Origin: Ancylobacter pratisalsi
GTDB taxonomy: Bacteria > Pseudomonadota > Alphaproteobacteria > Rhizobiales > Xanthobacteraceae
Direction of reading: 5' to 3'
Length of the DNA: 64,000 nt
Assembly (NCBI RefSeq): GCF_010669125.1
Contig: NZ_CP048630.1
Location: 2,740,001 to 2,804,000, forward strand
The notes below the pieces were generated by a model. That model saw nothing but the letters and a program-made list of their open reading frames with translations, made no database searches and was not told where the DNA came from. Position 1 is the stretch's first letter; the number at the start of each line of letters is the position of its first letter. The translations under genes were made by a program, and so were the position numbers. Shown here one piece after another: positions 1 to 7,782 of this stretch.

Positions 1-1
1 G

Positions 2-757
2 GGCTGGGACCGGCGCAGCGCCTTCTTCGCCGCCGTGCCCGGCGCCCTGTCCACCGTGCTGATCATGGCGGAGAGCGCGGGGGCGGATACGCGGCGCGTG
101 GTGTTCGGCCAGTCGATGCGGCTTTTCGTGCTGGTGGCGCTGCTCCCGGCGGCGCTGAGCAGCCTGGGCCACCAGCCGGCCGGGACGCTGCCGGTGAACC
201 CGGTGGTGCCCGACCTGACGAGTTTCCTGCTCGCGCTGGGTGTGGGTGTTTTCGGCGGGCTACTGGCCGAGCGGGTGAAGTTTCCCGGCGGCGCCATGGT
301 CGGCGCGATGCTGGCGAGTGGCGTCGTTCACGGCTTCGGGCTGGTGCAGGGGCAATTGCCGGACATCTTTCTCATTGCCGGCTTCGTGGTGCTGGGCGCC
401 AATACCGGCAGCCGCTTCGCCGGCACCCGGCTGAGCACGCTGCGCCACTTTCTGATCGATTCCATCGGCGCGCTCCTGATCACCACGGCGATCGCGCTGG
501 TGTTCGCCGTGCTGGGCTCATGGCTCGCCGACGAGCCGCTGTCGAAGGTGCTGGTGGCCTATGTGCCGGGAGCGCTGGAGGCGATGACAATCATGGCCTT
601 CGTGCTGGGCATCGATCCGACCTTCGTGGCCGCACACCACCTGATGCGCTTTCTGGCGCTGGCGCTGCTGATCCCGGTCATCGCCCAGGTCTTCTTCGGC
701 AAGGCGGGCGTGCCGTCCGAAGCGGTGGACATCGACCGGACCGAGCCGAAGGACTGA
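2..757 (+). CDS. AbrB-family membrane protein, C-terminal part (5' end outside window)
   Basis: The reading frame is open from base 2, so the true start lies upstream. The residues before the first possible start (GTG at 35) already look like coding sequence (WDRRSAFFAAVPGALS). Hydrophobic helices alternate with short loops, and the AFFAAVPGALS and MVGAMLASG segments are typical of the duplicated AbrB/YcgE-type membrane domain (PF05145). Family members are integral inner-membrane proteins, some described as transcriptional or ammonia-monooxygenase-like, with no settled transport substrate. The gene converges on hemA, whose stop is 42 bases away on the other strand. Family assignment is fairly safe; function is open. 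Confidence 0.8.
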   Translation, partial: GWDRRSAFFAAVPGALSTVLIMAESAGADTRRVVFGQSMRLFVLVALLPAALSSLGHQPAGTLPVNPVVPDLTSFLLALGVGVFGGLLAERVKFPGGAMVGAMLASGVVHGFGLVQGQLPDIFLIAGFVVLGANTGSRFAGTRLSTLRHFLIDSIGALLITTAIALVFAVLGSWLADEPLSKVLVAYVPGALEAMTIMAFVLGIDPTFVAAHHLMRFLALALLIPVIAQVFFGKAGVPSEAVDIDRTEPKD

Positions 758-799
758 GGAACGCTCGCGCGGCAGCGGAGGGGCCGCCGGTGTCCGTTG

Positions 800-2026
800 C
801 TATTCGGCGGCCTCGGCCCGGATCACGAAGGCCAGCCCGAGCCGGTTCCACACATCGGTAAGCGCACTGGCCAGATGGGCGACGAGCGCGTCGTCATGGA
901 ACGGGCCGGGCGTGATGCGCAGCCGCTCCGTGCCGCGCGGCACGGTGGGGTAGTTGATCGGCTGGATGTAGATGCCGTGCTCTTCGAGCAGCATGTCGCT
1001 CGCGGCCTTGCAGGCTTCCGCGTCGCCAACCATCACCGGCACGATATGGGTTTCGGTGTCGAGCTGGGGCAGGCCGGCGAGGTCGAGCGCCCGCTTGACC
1101 TTGGCCACCTGGGACTGCTGGCGCGCGCGCTCCGCGCCCGAGGCCTTGAGATGGCGCACGGAGGCGACGGCCGCCGCCGCGATCGCCGGGGGCAGGGCGG
1201 TGGTGAAGATGAAGCCGGGCGCATAGGAGCGGACCGCATCGATCATCGCGCGGGTCGCGGTGATATAGCCACCGACGACGCCGAAGGCCTTGCCGAGGGT
1301 GCCCTCGATCACATCCACCCGGTGCATGACGCCGTCACGCTCGGCGACACCCGCGCCGCGCGGACCGTACATGCCCACCGCATGGACCTCGTCCAGATAG
1401 GTCATGGCGCCGTAGCGTTCGGCGAGGTCGCAGATCGCACCGATCGGGGCGACATCGCCATCCATGGAATAGACGCTCTCGAAGACGATGAGCTTGGGCC
1501 GGTCGCCGGCGGCCTGGAGCAGCTCTTCGAGATGGGCCAGGTCGTTGTGGCGGAAGATCACCTTGTCCCGCCCGGCCTGGCGCACGCCCTCGATCATCGA
1601 ATTGTGGTTCAGCGCGTCCGACAGCACCAGGCAGTCGGGAATGAGCTTGGCCAGCGTGGAAATGCCGGTCTGGTTGGACACATAGCCGGAGGTGAAGACG
1701 AGGCCCGCCTCCTTGCCGTGAAGATCGGCAAGCTCCGACTCAAGCTCGACGATGGCGTGGCTGTTGCCTGAAATGTTGCGGGTGCCGCCGGCACCGGCGC
1801 CGACGTCGCGCGCCGTCGTGCACAGCGCCTCGACCACGTCGGCGTGGCAACCCATGCCGAGATAGTCGTTCGAACACCAGATGACGATGTCGCGCGGGCC
1901 TTCCGGGGTGTGCCAGACCGCGTGAGGGAAGCGCTGCGTGTCGCGCTCGATCTCGGCAAAGGTCCGGTAGCGTCGCTCGCTCTTGAGAGCGTCGACGGCG
2001 TCCTGGAAGAAGCGTTCGTAATCCAT
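800..2026 (-). CDS. hemA: 5-aminolevulinate synthase
   Basis: Condenses glycine with succinyl-CoA to 5-aminolevulinate, the first step of tetrapyrrole synthesis by the Shemin route, in the cytoplasm. The 408-residue product has the normal alphaproteobacterial length. The fold-type I PLP motifs are present, including CSNDYLGMG near the N terminus, [12 protein letters not shown] for the cofactor aspartate region, and GTLGKAFG with the Schiff-base lysine. The open frame extends 27 codons further upstream, but I chose the ATG giving MDYERFF because this matches the family N terminus and is preceded by a GGAG ribosome-binding site. It appears monocistronic. This route is characteristic of Alphaproteobacteria. 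Confidence 0.97.
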   Translation of the reverse strand: MDYERFFQDAVDALKSERRYRTFAEIERDTQRFPHAVWHTPEGPRDIVIWCSNDYLGMGCHADVVEALCTTARDVGAGAGGTRNISGNSHAIVELESELADLHGKEAGLVFTSGYVSNQTGISTLAKLIPDCLVLSDALNHNSMIEGVRQAGRDKVIFRHNDLAHLEELLQAAGDRPKLIVFESVYSMDGDVAPIGAICDLAERYGAMTYLDEVHAVGMYGPRGAGVAERDGVMHRVDVIEGTLGKAFGVVGGYITATRAMIDAVRSYAPGFIFTTALPPAIAAAAVASVRHLKASGAERARQQSQVAKVKRALDLAGLPQLDTETHIVPVMVGDAEACKAASDMLLEEHGIYIQPINYPTVPRGTERLRITPGPFHDDALVAHLASALTDVWNRLGLAFVIRAEAAE

Positions 2027-2161
2027 ATGCACCACTCCGGCCCCCGAACTGGCAAGGCAACGGGGCGTGTCGGGCGGCAACATGAACTTTGGAGACGTTC
2101 CGATCAACCCGGCAAAGTCCTGACGCGGCGATCGGGCGCGCTTTTGCGAAAATCGCGACGC

Positions 2162-2650
2162 TCACGTCTGCGCGAGCGTGCGCACCTCGGCAAGGGTCAG
2201 GGGCATGACGGCGCGGCCGTCGAAATACAGGAATCGCAGGCGCCGCCGCCGCGACACCATGGCCGCGGGAAGCGGATCGTAACGGAAGCTGGTGCCGCCC
2301 AGGTGCGGCATTACGGCACCGACATCGGTGACCTCGTCGGTCTCGACCCGCAGCAAACTCACTCGCGTGCCGTCACGGGTGATCGCGTCAAACGGAATGC
2401 AGGCGAGGCGCAGGAAGCTGGTCGGATCGCTCGCCGAGGCGAAGCTCTCGACGAAGGTCTTCTCCACGAGATCGAGATCGGGCTCGGCGTGGGAATGCTC
2501 GTCCTCTTCCGGCGGCGTGGGCAGATGCGGGGTCTGCCATTGTGCCGCCGGGCGCGGCGCCACGGCGTGGTTGTGGCCGTGCGAATGGGAAGGGCCGTGA
2601 TGATGGCCCCCGGCGCCGTGGTGGTGGTCGTGATCGTGGCCGCGGTGCAT
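2162..2650 (-). CDS. Histidine-rich protein downstream of guanidine hydrolase, candidate nickel chaperone
   Basis: A 162-residue protein. Its first 28 residues contain 13 histidines in clusters (HDHDHHH, HHH, HSHGHNH), followed by a proline/acidic linker and a compact C-terminal domain of about 100 residues that I do not recognise. The start is the ATG after a GGAGG box; the longer open frame upstream has no coding character. It lies 59 bases downstream of the nickel guanidine hydrolase on the same strand, so it probably shares its riboswitch-controlled transcript. Polyhistidine stretches of this kind occur in nickel chaperones such as HypB, UreE and SlyD. A nickel storage or insertion role for the hydrolase is inference from composition and position. 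It resembles neither HypA nor HypB, the family of the known GdmH activators GhaA/GhaB. Confidence 0.75.
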   Translation of the reverse strand: MHRGHDHDHHHGAGGHHHGPSHSHGHNHAVAPRPAAQWQTPHLPTPPEEDEHSHAEPDLDLVEKTFVESFASASDPTSFLRLACIPFDAITRDGTRVSLLRVETDEVTDVGAVMPHLGGTSFRYDPLPAAMVSRRRRLRFLYFDGRAVMPLTLAEVRTLAQT

Positions 2651-2668
2651 GTATCCGCCTCCGTTTGT

Positions 2669-2700
2669 CGCCTCTCCCCGCGCGGAGGCGGAGAGAGGCG
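2669..2700 (-). other. Intercistronic hairpin between guanidine hydrolase and His-rich gene
   Basis: Inverted repeat CGCCTCTC (2669-2676) and GAGAGGCG (2693-2700), perfect over 8 bp with a 16-base loop. It starts just inside or at the hydrolase stop codon region and ends about 20 bases before the start of the histidine-rich gene. There is no U tract, so it is more likely an mRNA-stability or processing element than a full terminator. Confidence 0.4.
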
Positions 2701-2709
2701 CGCGCCTGT

Positions 2710-3915
2710 TCAGAAGCTGACCGGCTTGTCGATCATGTGCTTGTGCGAGCCGAGCTTGCCATGTGCCAGCATGGAACCGAGCGCCTCCACCACCACACGC
2801 GTGCCGAACAGGGCGGTGATGTCCGAGGTGTCGTAGGGCGGGGAGACCTCGACCACTTCCAGCCCGCACAGCCCCTCGGCCGCGACGAGGCCAAGGATCT
2901 TGAGCGCCTCGCGCGGCAGGAAGCCGCCGGGCTCGGGCCAGCCGGTGCCCGGCACGAAGCCGCAGTCGATGCTGTCGACATCAAAGGAGATGTAGACGGC
3001 GTCGGCGTCCTTCCAGGCGAGTTCGAGCGCGATCTCGGCGGCCTTCTCAAGGCCGATCTTCTCGATGTCGTCGATGGTCAGCACGTTGGTGCCGCGCTTT
3101 CTCGCCTCCTGCACGCCGTAGCGCGGGACCTGCCAGCCGCCAATGCCGAGCTGGACGAGGTTCTTGGGCGAGACGTTCGGCAGGTTTGTCGCCCAGTACC
3201 AGGGCGTGGTGTGCATGCGCTCATCGAGATCCTTTTCCTGGATGTCGATGTGGCGATCGAAATGGATGATGCCGATGCGCTTGGAAGTGCATTCGGCGAT
3301 GCCGCGCACGCACGGGAATCCGATGGAGTGGTCACCGCCCAGCATGACCGGCAGCGCACCGGAGGAAAAGACGTGGGAGACGCCCTTGGAGATCTGGTCG
3401 AAGCTCTTCTCAAGGTTCGCCGGAATGGTGAACACGTCTCCGGCGTCGCACAGCGTCATCTGCTCGCGAAGGTCCACGCCCAGCTCGTAATTATAGGGGG
3501 TGTAGAGCGCGGAGATGCGGCGGATGCCCTGCGGCCCGAAGCGGGTGCCGGGACGGTAGGTGGTGCCGGAATCGAAGGGGATGCCGAGCACCGCGGCGTC
3601 ATACTTGCCGACGTCGCGCACGTTCTCGACATAGGGCGCCTTCATGAAGGTATTGATGCCGGCGAAGTGCGGCAGCTCGCCCCGCGCAAAGGTCGGGATC
3701 GACTTGTCGTTGATCGAATCGGCGCCGGGCAGGCCCATGTCGAGCGCCCATTGCTGCTCCTTGCGCCAGCCGTCCTCGGAGAGCTTCTCCTCCGATTCCA
3801 GCGCCTTCCAGCCCTGCATGCCCCTGATTTCGAAATTGGGATGATGGCGGCGGCGGCGCTCATGGTCCGGCGCGAGGCCGGCGGCGCGCGTGGCGCGGAA
3901 CGGGGTCGGACGCAT
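2710..3915 (-). CDS. gdmH: Nickel-dependent guanidine hydrolase (GdmH-type ureohydrolase)
   Basis: Predicted to hydrolyse guanidine to urea and ammonium. The 401-residue protein has the ureohydrolase core preceded by an N-terminal extension of about 100 residues, as in cyanobacterial GdmH and unlike ordinary agmatinases (about 300 residues). Metal-site motifs visible are GGDH (193-196), FDRHID (219-224) and FDVD (311-314). The arginine in DRH, where arginases usually have DAH, and the blocks MHTTPWYWATNLPN and VPGTGWPEPGG are GdmH-like as I recall the family. The start was chosen at the ATG behind GAGGAGAG. A guanidine-I riboswitch lies directly upstream and independently supports the substrate. 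The nickel permease and NikR genes next door fit the metal requirement. Agmatinase or guanidinobutyrase activity is the main alternative. Confidence 0.9.
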   Translation of the reverse strand: MRPTPFRATRAAGLAPDHERRRRHHPNFEIRGMQGWKALESEEKLSEDGWRKEQQWALDMGLPGADSINDKSIPTFARGELPHFAGINTFMKAPYVENVRDVGKYDAAVLGIPFDSGTTYRPGTRFGPQGIRRISALYTPYNYELGVDLREQMTLCDAGDVFTIPANLEKSFDQISKGVSHVFSSGALPVMLGGDHSIGFPCVRGIAECTSKRIGIIHFDRHIDIQEKDLDERMHTTPWYWATNLPNVSPKNLVQLGIGGWQVPRYGVQEARKRGTNVLTIDDIEKIGLEKAAEIALELAWKDADAVYISFDVDSIDCGFVPGTGWPEPGGFLPREALKILGLVAAEGLCGLEVVEVSPPYDTSDITALFGTRVVVEALGSMLAHGKLGSHKHMIDKPVSF

Positions 3916-4069
3916 CTGGGCACTCTCCTCGCCTGTCGGCGGCGGCCGAACAATACGGCCGGCTGCCTTGCATGTCGGCACAGGCCGACTGTCGGATGTT
4001 GCGAGCGGTATCGGAGGAAACCCTGAGGGCAATGCCGGACGGGGTCTTCGCCGCGATGCCGTCGCGCGA
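3916..4069 (-). promoter_or_regulatory. Riboswitch expression platform and leader of gdmH
   Basis: This leader lies between the guanidine-I aptamer and the hydrolase start. On the minus strand it holds two short hairpins, GTCGG-N6-CCGAC (around 3977-3992) and a CGGCCG-containing GC-rich stem ending near the GAGGAGAG ribosome-binding site. No U tract follows either hairpin, so translational control through access to the ribosome-binding site is more likely than transcription termination. That mechanism is inferred. Confidence 0.45.
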
Positions 4070-4185
4070 GCCTCCCGGGCTTTTGTCCCGCCGTGGACCC
4101 GGAGAATGTGGTGGGGAATCCCCCGCGCCGGGCTGCCCCTCTCGGACCAGACACGCCGTTCGCGGCGCCGGAACCCTAGGGGCAG
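4070..4185 (-). promoter_or_regulatory. Guanidine-I riboswitch (ykkC class)
   Basis: Read on the minus strand, the segment carries the conserved ykkC blocks in order: CUAGGGUUCCGG, a variable GC stem, CUGGUCCGAGAGG, a long variable hairpin, CACGGCGGGAC, and GGGACAAAAGCCCGGGAG. These match the guanidine-binding aptamer consensus nearly base for base. The aptamer ends about 155 bases before the start of the guanidine hydrolase gene, leaving room for an expression platform. It should switch gene expression on when guanidinium binds. Exact ends are approximate. Confidence 0.95.
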
Positions 4186-4199
4186 CTCTGAGGATAGAC

Positions 4200-4223
4200 G
4201 GGCTTCCGGCGGACCGGAAGCCC
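4200..4223 (-). terminator. Perfect 10-bp hairpin between the nickel permease gene and the riboswitch
   Basis: GGGCTTCCGG (4200-4209) and CCGGAAGCCC (4214-4223) form a perfect stem with a CGGA tetraloop. It lies 82 bases past the hupE/ureJ stop codon on the minus strand and just before the riboswitch. No clear U tract follows, so it is a probable but not certain terminator insulating the riboswitch operon from the nickel-permease transcript. Confidence 0.55.
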
Positions 4224-4305
4224 TGATTGTCGGCATATGGACGATGCCGGCGCCGAAACTTTCAGCGCAAGCCCAGGGGAACTGCGCTGTGTCGTGCGTC
4301 CGGCT

Positions 4306-4938
4306 TCAGACCGCGCCGGACAGGATGCCGAGCCCGGCAACGGCGACAATCGCACCCAGCGCACGGGTGAGGCGCGGGGCGCGCGCATCGCCGGCCCTGC
4401 CGAGGGTGATCCCCGCAGCGATGCCGACCAGGTGAAGCGTCGCGGTGGCCGCCATGAAGCCCGCGGCATAGGCAATGCCCGAGGTATCCGCCGGCATTTC
4501 GGCGCCGTGGGCGTGGCCGTGGAAGAGCGCGAAGAAGCCGACCATGGCCATGGCCGCGCCCAGCGGCCAGTTCCGCGCACCCAGCGCCACCGCACCGCCC
4601 AGCACCACGATGGAGAGCGCGATGCCAAGCTCGACGAAGGGCAGGCCGATGCCGGCCATGCCGAGGGCGCCGCCGACGGCCATGAGCGCGACGAAGGTCG
4701 CCGGCACCGCCCAGAGCGCACGCCCACCGAGGCTCGCCGCGAAAATGCCGACCGCGACCATGGCCAGCACGTGATCGAGCCCGCCGACCGGGTGCATGAA
4801 GCCATGCGCGAAGCCATGGGCATCGCCGACGCCGGTGTGGGCGAAGGCGAGGGCCGGCGACAGGGCGAAGACCCCCGCAAGCGCGGCGCGGGCAGTGTGG
4901 CGCGAAAGACGGCTGGCGGACGAGATGACGTTGGACAT
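4306..4938 (-). CDS. HupE/UreJ-family nickel permease
   Basis: A 210-residue inner-membrane protein predicted to import nickel. It begins with a cleavable signal peptide ending near ALAFA|HTG, followed by the family hallmark HPVGGLDHVLAM (the HxxxxxDH nickel motif) and five or six further hydrophobic helices; FHGHAHGAEM is the second conserved histidine motif. The start was chosen at the ATG behind AGAGGGG; 36 upstream codons of the open frame lack membrane character. Neighbours are nikR upstream and the nickel guanidine hydrolase downstream, so imported nickel would serve GdmH and possibly urease or hydrogenase, neither of which is in this window. A candidate NikR operator precedes it. Confidence 0.92.
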   Translation of the reverse strand: MSNVISSASRLSRHTARAALAGVFALSPALAFAHTGVGDAHGFAHGFMHPVGGLDHVLAMVAVGIFAASLGGRALWAVPATFVALMAVGGALGMAGIGLPFVELGIALSIVVLGGAVALGARNWPLGAAMAMVGFFALFHGHAHGAEMPADTSGIAYAAGFMAATATLHLVGIAAGITLGRAGDARAPRLTRALGAIVAVAGLGILSGAV

Positions 4939-4996
4939 GACAACCCCTCTGGAACGGGCAGGCCGCCTTCGGGGGAGGCCCCGGTGCGTACGTCTG

Positions 4997-5026
4997 CGTA
5001 AGATGATTTTACCCAAACAGCTTACG
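4997..5026. promoter_or_regulatory. Candidate NikR operator upstream of the nickel permease
   Basis: CGTAAG (4997-5002) and CTTACG (5021-5026) form a perfect 6-bp inverted repeat with an 18-base spacer, about 60 bases upstream of the permease start and inside the nikR-permease gap. NikR tetramers bind widely spaced inverted repeats (GTATGA-N16-TCATAC in E. coli, N13-14 in some other bacteria). Assignment rests on architecture and position, not on a known alphaproteobacterial consensus. Confidence 0.45.
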
Positions 5027-5085
5027 GCGGGGCGCGGGAGCGTCAATCGCCGTATCGCAGGGGTGAACGCAAGTCGCGTGCCGTT

Positions 5086-5544
5086 TCAGCCCTTGGCCGG
5101 GTGCGGGTGCCCGCCATTATCGGCCACTGTAGCGGCCTCGTCTTCCGCGGCAGGCAGCATGTGCAGGTGGCCGAAGCGCACGCCGCGCTGGGTGGTCACG
5201 GCGTCAGCAAGGCGCCGGACCGCCTCGGTGGGGCCGCGCAGCACCGCCACCTCCAGGCAGGTGTCATGATCCAGATGGACATGGAGCGAGGCGACCGCGA
5301 GGTCGTGATGGCCGTGCTGGACCCGGGCGAGCCGGCGCGAGAGCTCCCGCTTCTCGTGCTCGTAGACATAGCTGAGCGTGGCGCAGCAGCGCTCGGGCTC
5401 GGCCGCCGGTTCGGCCGCCGCGGCAAGCGCGCGACGCAGCGCATCGCGCACCGCTTCGGAGCGATTGGCGTAGCCATGGCGCTCGGCATGGGCGTCGACG
5501 GCGGCGAGCAGCGCGTCGTCCAGGGTGAGGGTGACGCGCTGCAT
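5086..5544 (-). CDS. nikR: Nickel-responsive transcriptional regulator NikR
   Basis: Ribbon-helix-helix repressor that binds DNA when loaded with nickel. In the 152 residues, 1-45 form the RHH domain (RVTLTLDDALL, RSEAVRDALRRAL) and about 52-135 the ACT-like nickel-binding tetramerisation domain. The nickel ligands His77, His88, His90 and Cys96 are present at the expected spacing (one residue later than E. coli H76, H87, H89, C95). The C-terminal tail is longer than usual and contains HPHP. The gene begins five bases after the upp stop, so the two are co-transcribed. The nearest likely target is the adjacent nickel permease gene. Confidence 0.95.
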   Translation of the reverse strand: MQRVTLTLDDALLAAVDAHAERHGYANRSEAVRDALRRALAAAAEPAAEPERCCATLSYVYEHEKRELSRRLARVQHGHHDLAVASLHVHLDHDTCLEVAVLRGPTEAVRRLADAVTTQRGVRFGHLHMLPAAEDEAATVADNGGHPHPAKG

Positions 5545-5549
5545 GGGGC

Positions 5550-6212
5550 CTACTTGGTGCCGAAGATCCGGTCGCCGGCGTCACCGATGCCGGGCACGAT
5601 GTAACCGTGATCGTTGAGGTGGCTGTCGATCGCGGCGGTGAAGACCGGCACGTCGGGATGGGCCTCATGAAAGGTCGCGAGCCCTTCGGGGGCCGAGATC
5701 AGCGAGACGAACTTGATCGACTGGCAGCCGGCCGCCTTGACCTCGGCAACCGCTGCGGCCGCGGAATTGCCGGTGGCGAGCATCGGGTCCAGCACGATGG
5801 CGGTGCGCTCGGAAATGTCGCGCGGCAGCTTGAGATAGTACTCGACCGCCGCCAGCGAGACCGGGTCGCGATACAGGCCGACATGCCCGACACGCGCGGC
5901 GGGCAGGATTTCCAGCATGCCTTCGAGAATGCCGCCGCCCGCCCGCAGTACCGAGACCAGGCAGAGTTTCTTGCCGGCCACCACGGGTGCCTGCATCGTG
6001 GTCAGCGGCGTCTCGATTTCGATCATCTCCATCGGCATGTCGCGCGTGACCTCATAGGCCATCATCATGCTGATCTCGCGCAGCAGCAGCCGGAACTCGT
6101 TGGCCGGCGTGCGCGTGCGGCGCATCAGCGTGAGCTTGTGCTGGATCATCGGGTGGTCGACGACGATGGTGGAAGGCGGCGTGGAGAAGGTCGGGGCGGA
6201 GGGCGCGTTCAT
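5550..6212 (-). CDS. upp: Uracil phosphoribosyltransferase (URC6-type role)
   Basis: Converts uracil plus PRPP to UMP in the cytoplasm. The 220-residue product carries the PRPP-binding loop [16 protein letters not shown] and the C-terminal uracil-binding region [17 protein letters not shown]. Start chosen at the ATG of MNAPSAP. The gene is divergent from the URC1 gene across 228 bases. In the URC uracil catabolic route, uracil is first made into a nucleotide by such an enzyme, so the location suggests a catabolic as well as salvage role here. It is followed within five bases by nikR. Confidence 0.95.
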   Translation of the reverse strand: MNAPSAPTFSTPPSTIVVDHPMIQHKLTLMRRTRTPANEFRLLLREISMMMAYEVTRDMPMEMIEIETPLTTMQAPVVAGKKLCLVSVLRAGGGILEGMLEILPAARVGHVGLYRDPVSLAAVEYYLKLPRDISERTAIVLDPMLATGNSAAAAVAEVKAAGCQSIKFVSLISAPEGLATFHEAHPDVPVFTAAIDSHLNDHGYIVPGIGDAGDRIFGTK

Positions 6213-6300
6213 CGTCGGCTCGCTCAAGCTTCGGGTGCGTCGGGATGGCAGGGGGCAGGCACGGCGCGCCAGCCTCCCACAGCCTAGCGGAAAGTGCGAT

Positions 6301-6351
6301 TGCGAATACAAGAAACGGACCAAGCCGTCCGAAAATTATCGATGATTCGCA
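6301..6351. promoter_or_regulatory. Nested inverted repeats in the upp/URC1 divergent promoter
   Basis: TGCGAAT (6301-6307) pairs with ATTCGCA (6345-6351) perfectly, and inside it CGGAC (6316-6320) pairs with GTCCG (6327-6331). The pair sits midway between the divergent upp and URC1 starts, where an operator controlling both would be expected. No regulator gene for it is recognisable nearby. The role is inferred from symmetry and position. Confidence 0.4.
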
Positions 6352-6440
6352 TCCAACCCCTTGCGGAACGGGCGAAATGACGCTCACATTGGGTGCTTCC
6401 CAACAGGCCGGCGCAAGGCCGGGCGAGAAGCGAGCCAAAC

Positions 6441-7709
6441 ATGTCCGTCAATGCCGATGCAGGCGGTCGTTCCCGCAACCATATCGTCCTTACCTCTCAC
6501 GGCGCGCCGACCGGTGTCGCCGCGGATGCCCCGATTCTGAACTGGGGCGCGCCGACTCCGCAGGAGCGGGGGCCGGTTGTCGCCACGCTGTCCGACCCGA
6601 AGCGGCGCAATGCCATCGGCACCCATGCGGGCGGCTATTCGGTCTATCGCGCGCTTGCCATCGCGGCGGGCTCGCTCACGGCGGATTTTCGTGCCGATCT
6701 GACCAATACCGCACCGTCCGATACGGTCGGCCCGCACCCGCAATGGGCGGACGCGGACAAGATCGTTTCGCTCGATCCCTATGGCCACATGATCGGCGAG
6801 GCCTTCGCGGACGTGATCGCCTCCGGCATCGACGCACGCCCCAGCATCGCCATTACCCGCGCCCATATCGACATGCCGGAGATCCGCGACGCGATCCGCG
6901 CCGGCCGGCTGGCCATTGACGGCGACGTCATTGGCCCGAAGGGCGATGTGCGCGTCACCAAGGCCGCGATCGATCCGGTGTGGTACCTGCCCGGCATCGC
7001 CAAACGCTTCGGCGTGGGCGAGGGCGCGCTGCGCCGGGCGCTGTTCGAGCACACAGGCGGAATGTTTCCCGAACTGGTGACGCGCGGGGACCTCAAGGTG
7101 TTCCTGCCGCCCATCGGCGGGATGACGCTCTACATGTTCGGCGATCCCTCCAAGATCGGCGATGGCGTCACCCCTCTCGCCTGCCGCGTGCATGACGAGT
7201 GCAACGGCTCGGATGTGTTTTCCTCCGACATCTGCACCTGCCGCCCCTATCTCGCCCACGGCATCGAATTGTGCGTGGAAATGGCGCAGAAGGGCGGGGT
7301 CGGCCTCGTGGTCTACAACCGCAAGGAAGGGCGGGCGCTGGGCGAGGTGACCAAATTTCTCGTCTACAATGCCCGCAAGCGGCAGGAGGGCGGGGACCAG
7401 CCGGACACCTATTTCAAGCGGACCGAATGCGTCGCCGGGGTGCAGGACATGCGCTTCCAGGAGCTGATGCCGGATGTTTTCCACTGGCTGGGCATCGCCA
7501 AGATCGACCGCTTCGCTTCGATGAGCGACATGAAGTTCAACGCGCTGGAGCGCGCCGGCATCGAGATCGTCGAGCGCGTGCCGATACCCGACGACCTTAT
7601 TCCACTCGATGCGCGGGTTGAGATGGAAGCCAAGGTCTCCGCCGGCTATTACGGCGTCGGCTTCCAGAGCCAGTACGACGCGACGCAGGGCCGCGCACTG
7701 AAGGAATAG
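6441..7709 (+). CDS. GTP cyclohydrolase II-like protein of uracil catabolism (URC1)
   Basis: A 422-residue protein whose C-terminal half is a GTP cyclohydrolase II (RibA-like) domain. The zinc site C-x10-C-x-C is present at Cys254, Cys265 and Cys267, within HDECNGSDVFSSDICTC. The N-terminal 200 residues are not a DHBP synthase domain, which separates it from riboflavin RibBA and matches URC1-type proteins. URC1 acts in opening the pyrimidine ring of uracil-derived nucleotide in yeast and some bacteria. The URC4/DUF1688 gene 455 bases downstream and the divergent upp make the pathway assignment strong. Start chosen at ATG of MSVNADAG; a longer frame begins 16 codons earlier. Confidence 0.88.
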   Translation: MSVNADAGGRSRNHIVLTSHGAPTGVAADAPILNWGAPTPQERGPVVATLSDPKRRNAIGTHAGGYSVYRALAIAAGSLTADFRADLTNTAPSDTVGPHPQWADADKIVSLDPYGHMIGEAFADVIASGIDARPSIAITRAHIDMPEIRDAIRAGRLAIDGDVIGPKGDVRVTKAAIDPVWYLPGIAKRFGVGEGALRRALFEHTGGMFPELVTRGDLKVFLPPIGGMTLYMFGDPSKIGDGVTPLACRVHDECNGSDVFSSDICTCRPYLAHGIELCVEMAQKGGVGLVVYNRKEGRALGEVTKFLVYNARKRQEGGDQPDTYFKRTECVAGVQDMRFQELMPDVFHWLGIAKIDRFASMSDMKFNALERAGIEIVERVPIPDDLIPLDARVEMEAKVSAGYYGVGFQSQYDATQGRALKE

Positions 7710-7782
7710 GGGCGTCGCTTCCGGTTCCCACGTGCCGGTTTTGCCTGCGGGCGCGCGGACCACAGCGATGAAAGAGACGGGC

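Noticed and set aside
797..1771. Long plus-strand open frame opposite hemA
   Set aside because: Fully antisense to the well-supported 5-aminolevulinate synthase gene; its translation is low-complexity His/Arg/Gly-rich, as expected of a shadow in high-GC DNA.
2669..2700. Hairpin as intrinsic terminator of gdmH
   Set aside because: No U tract follows and the next gene starts 20 bases later on the same strand; read-through is more likely.
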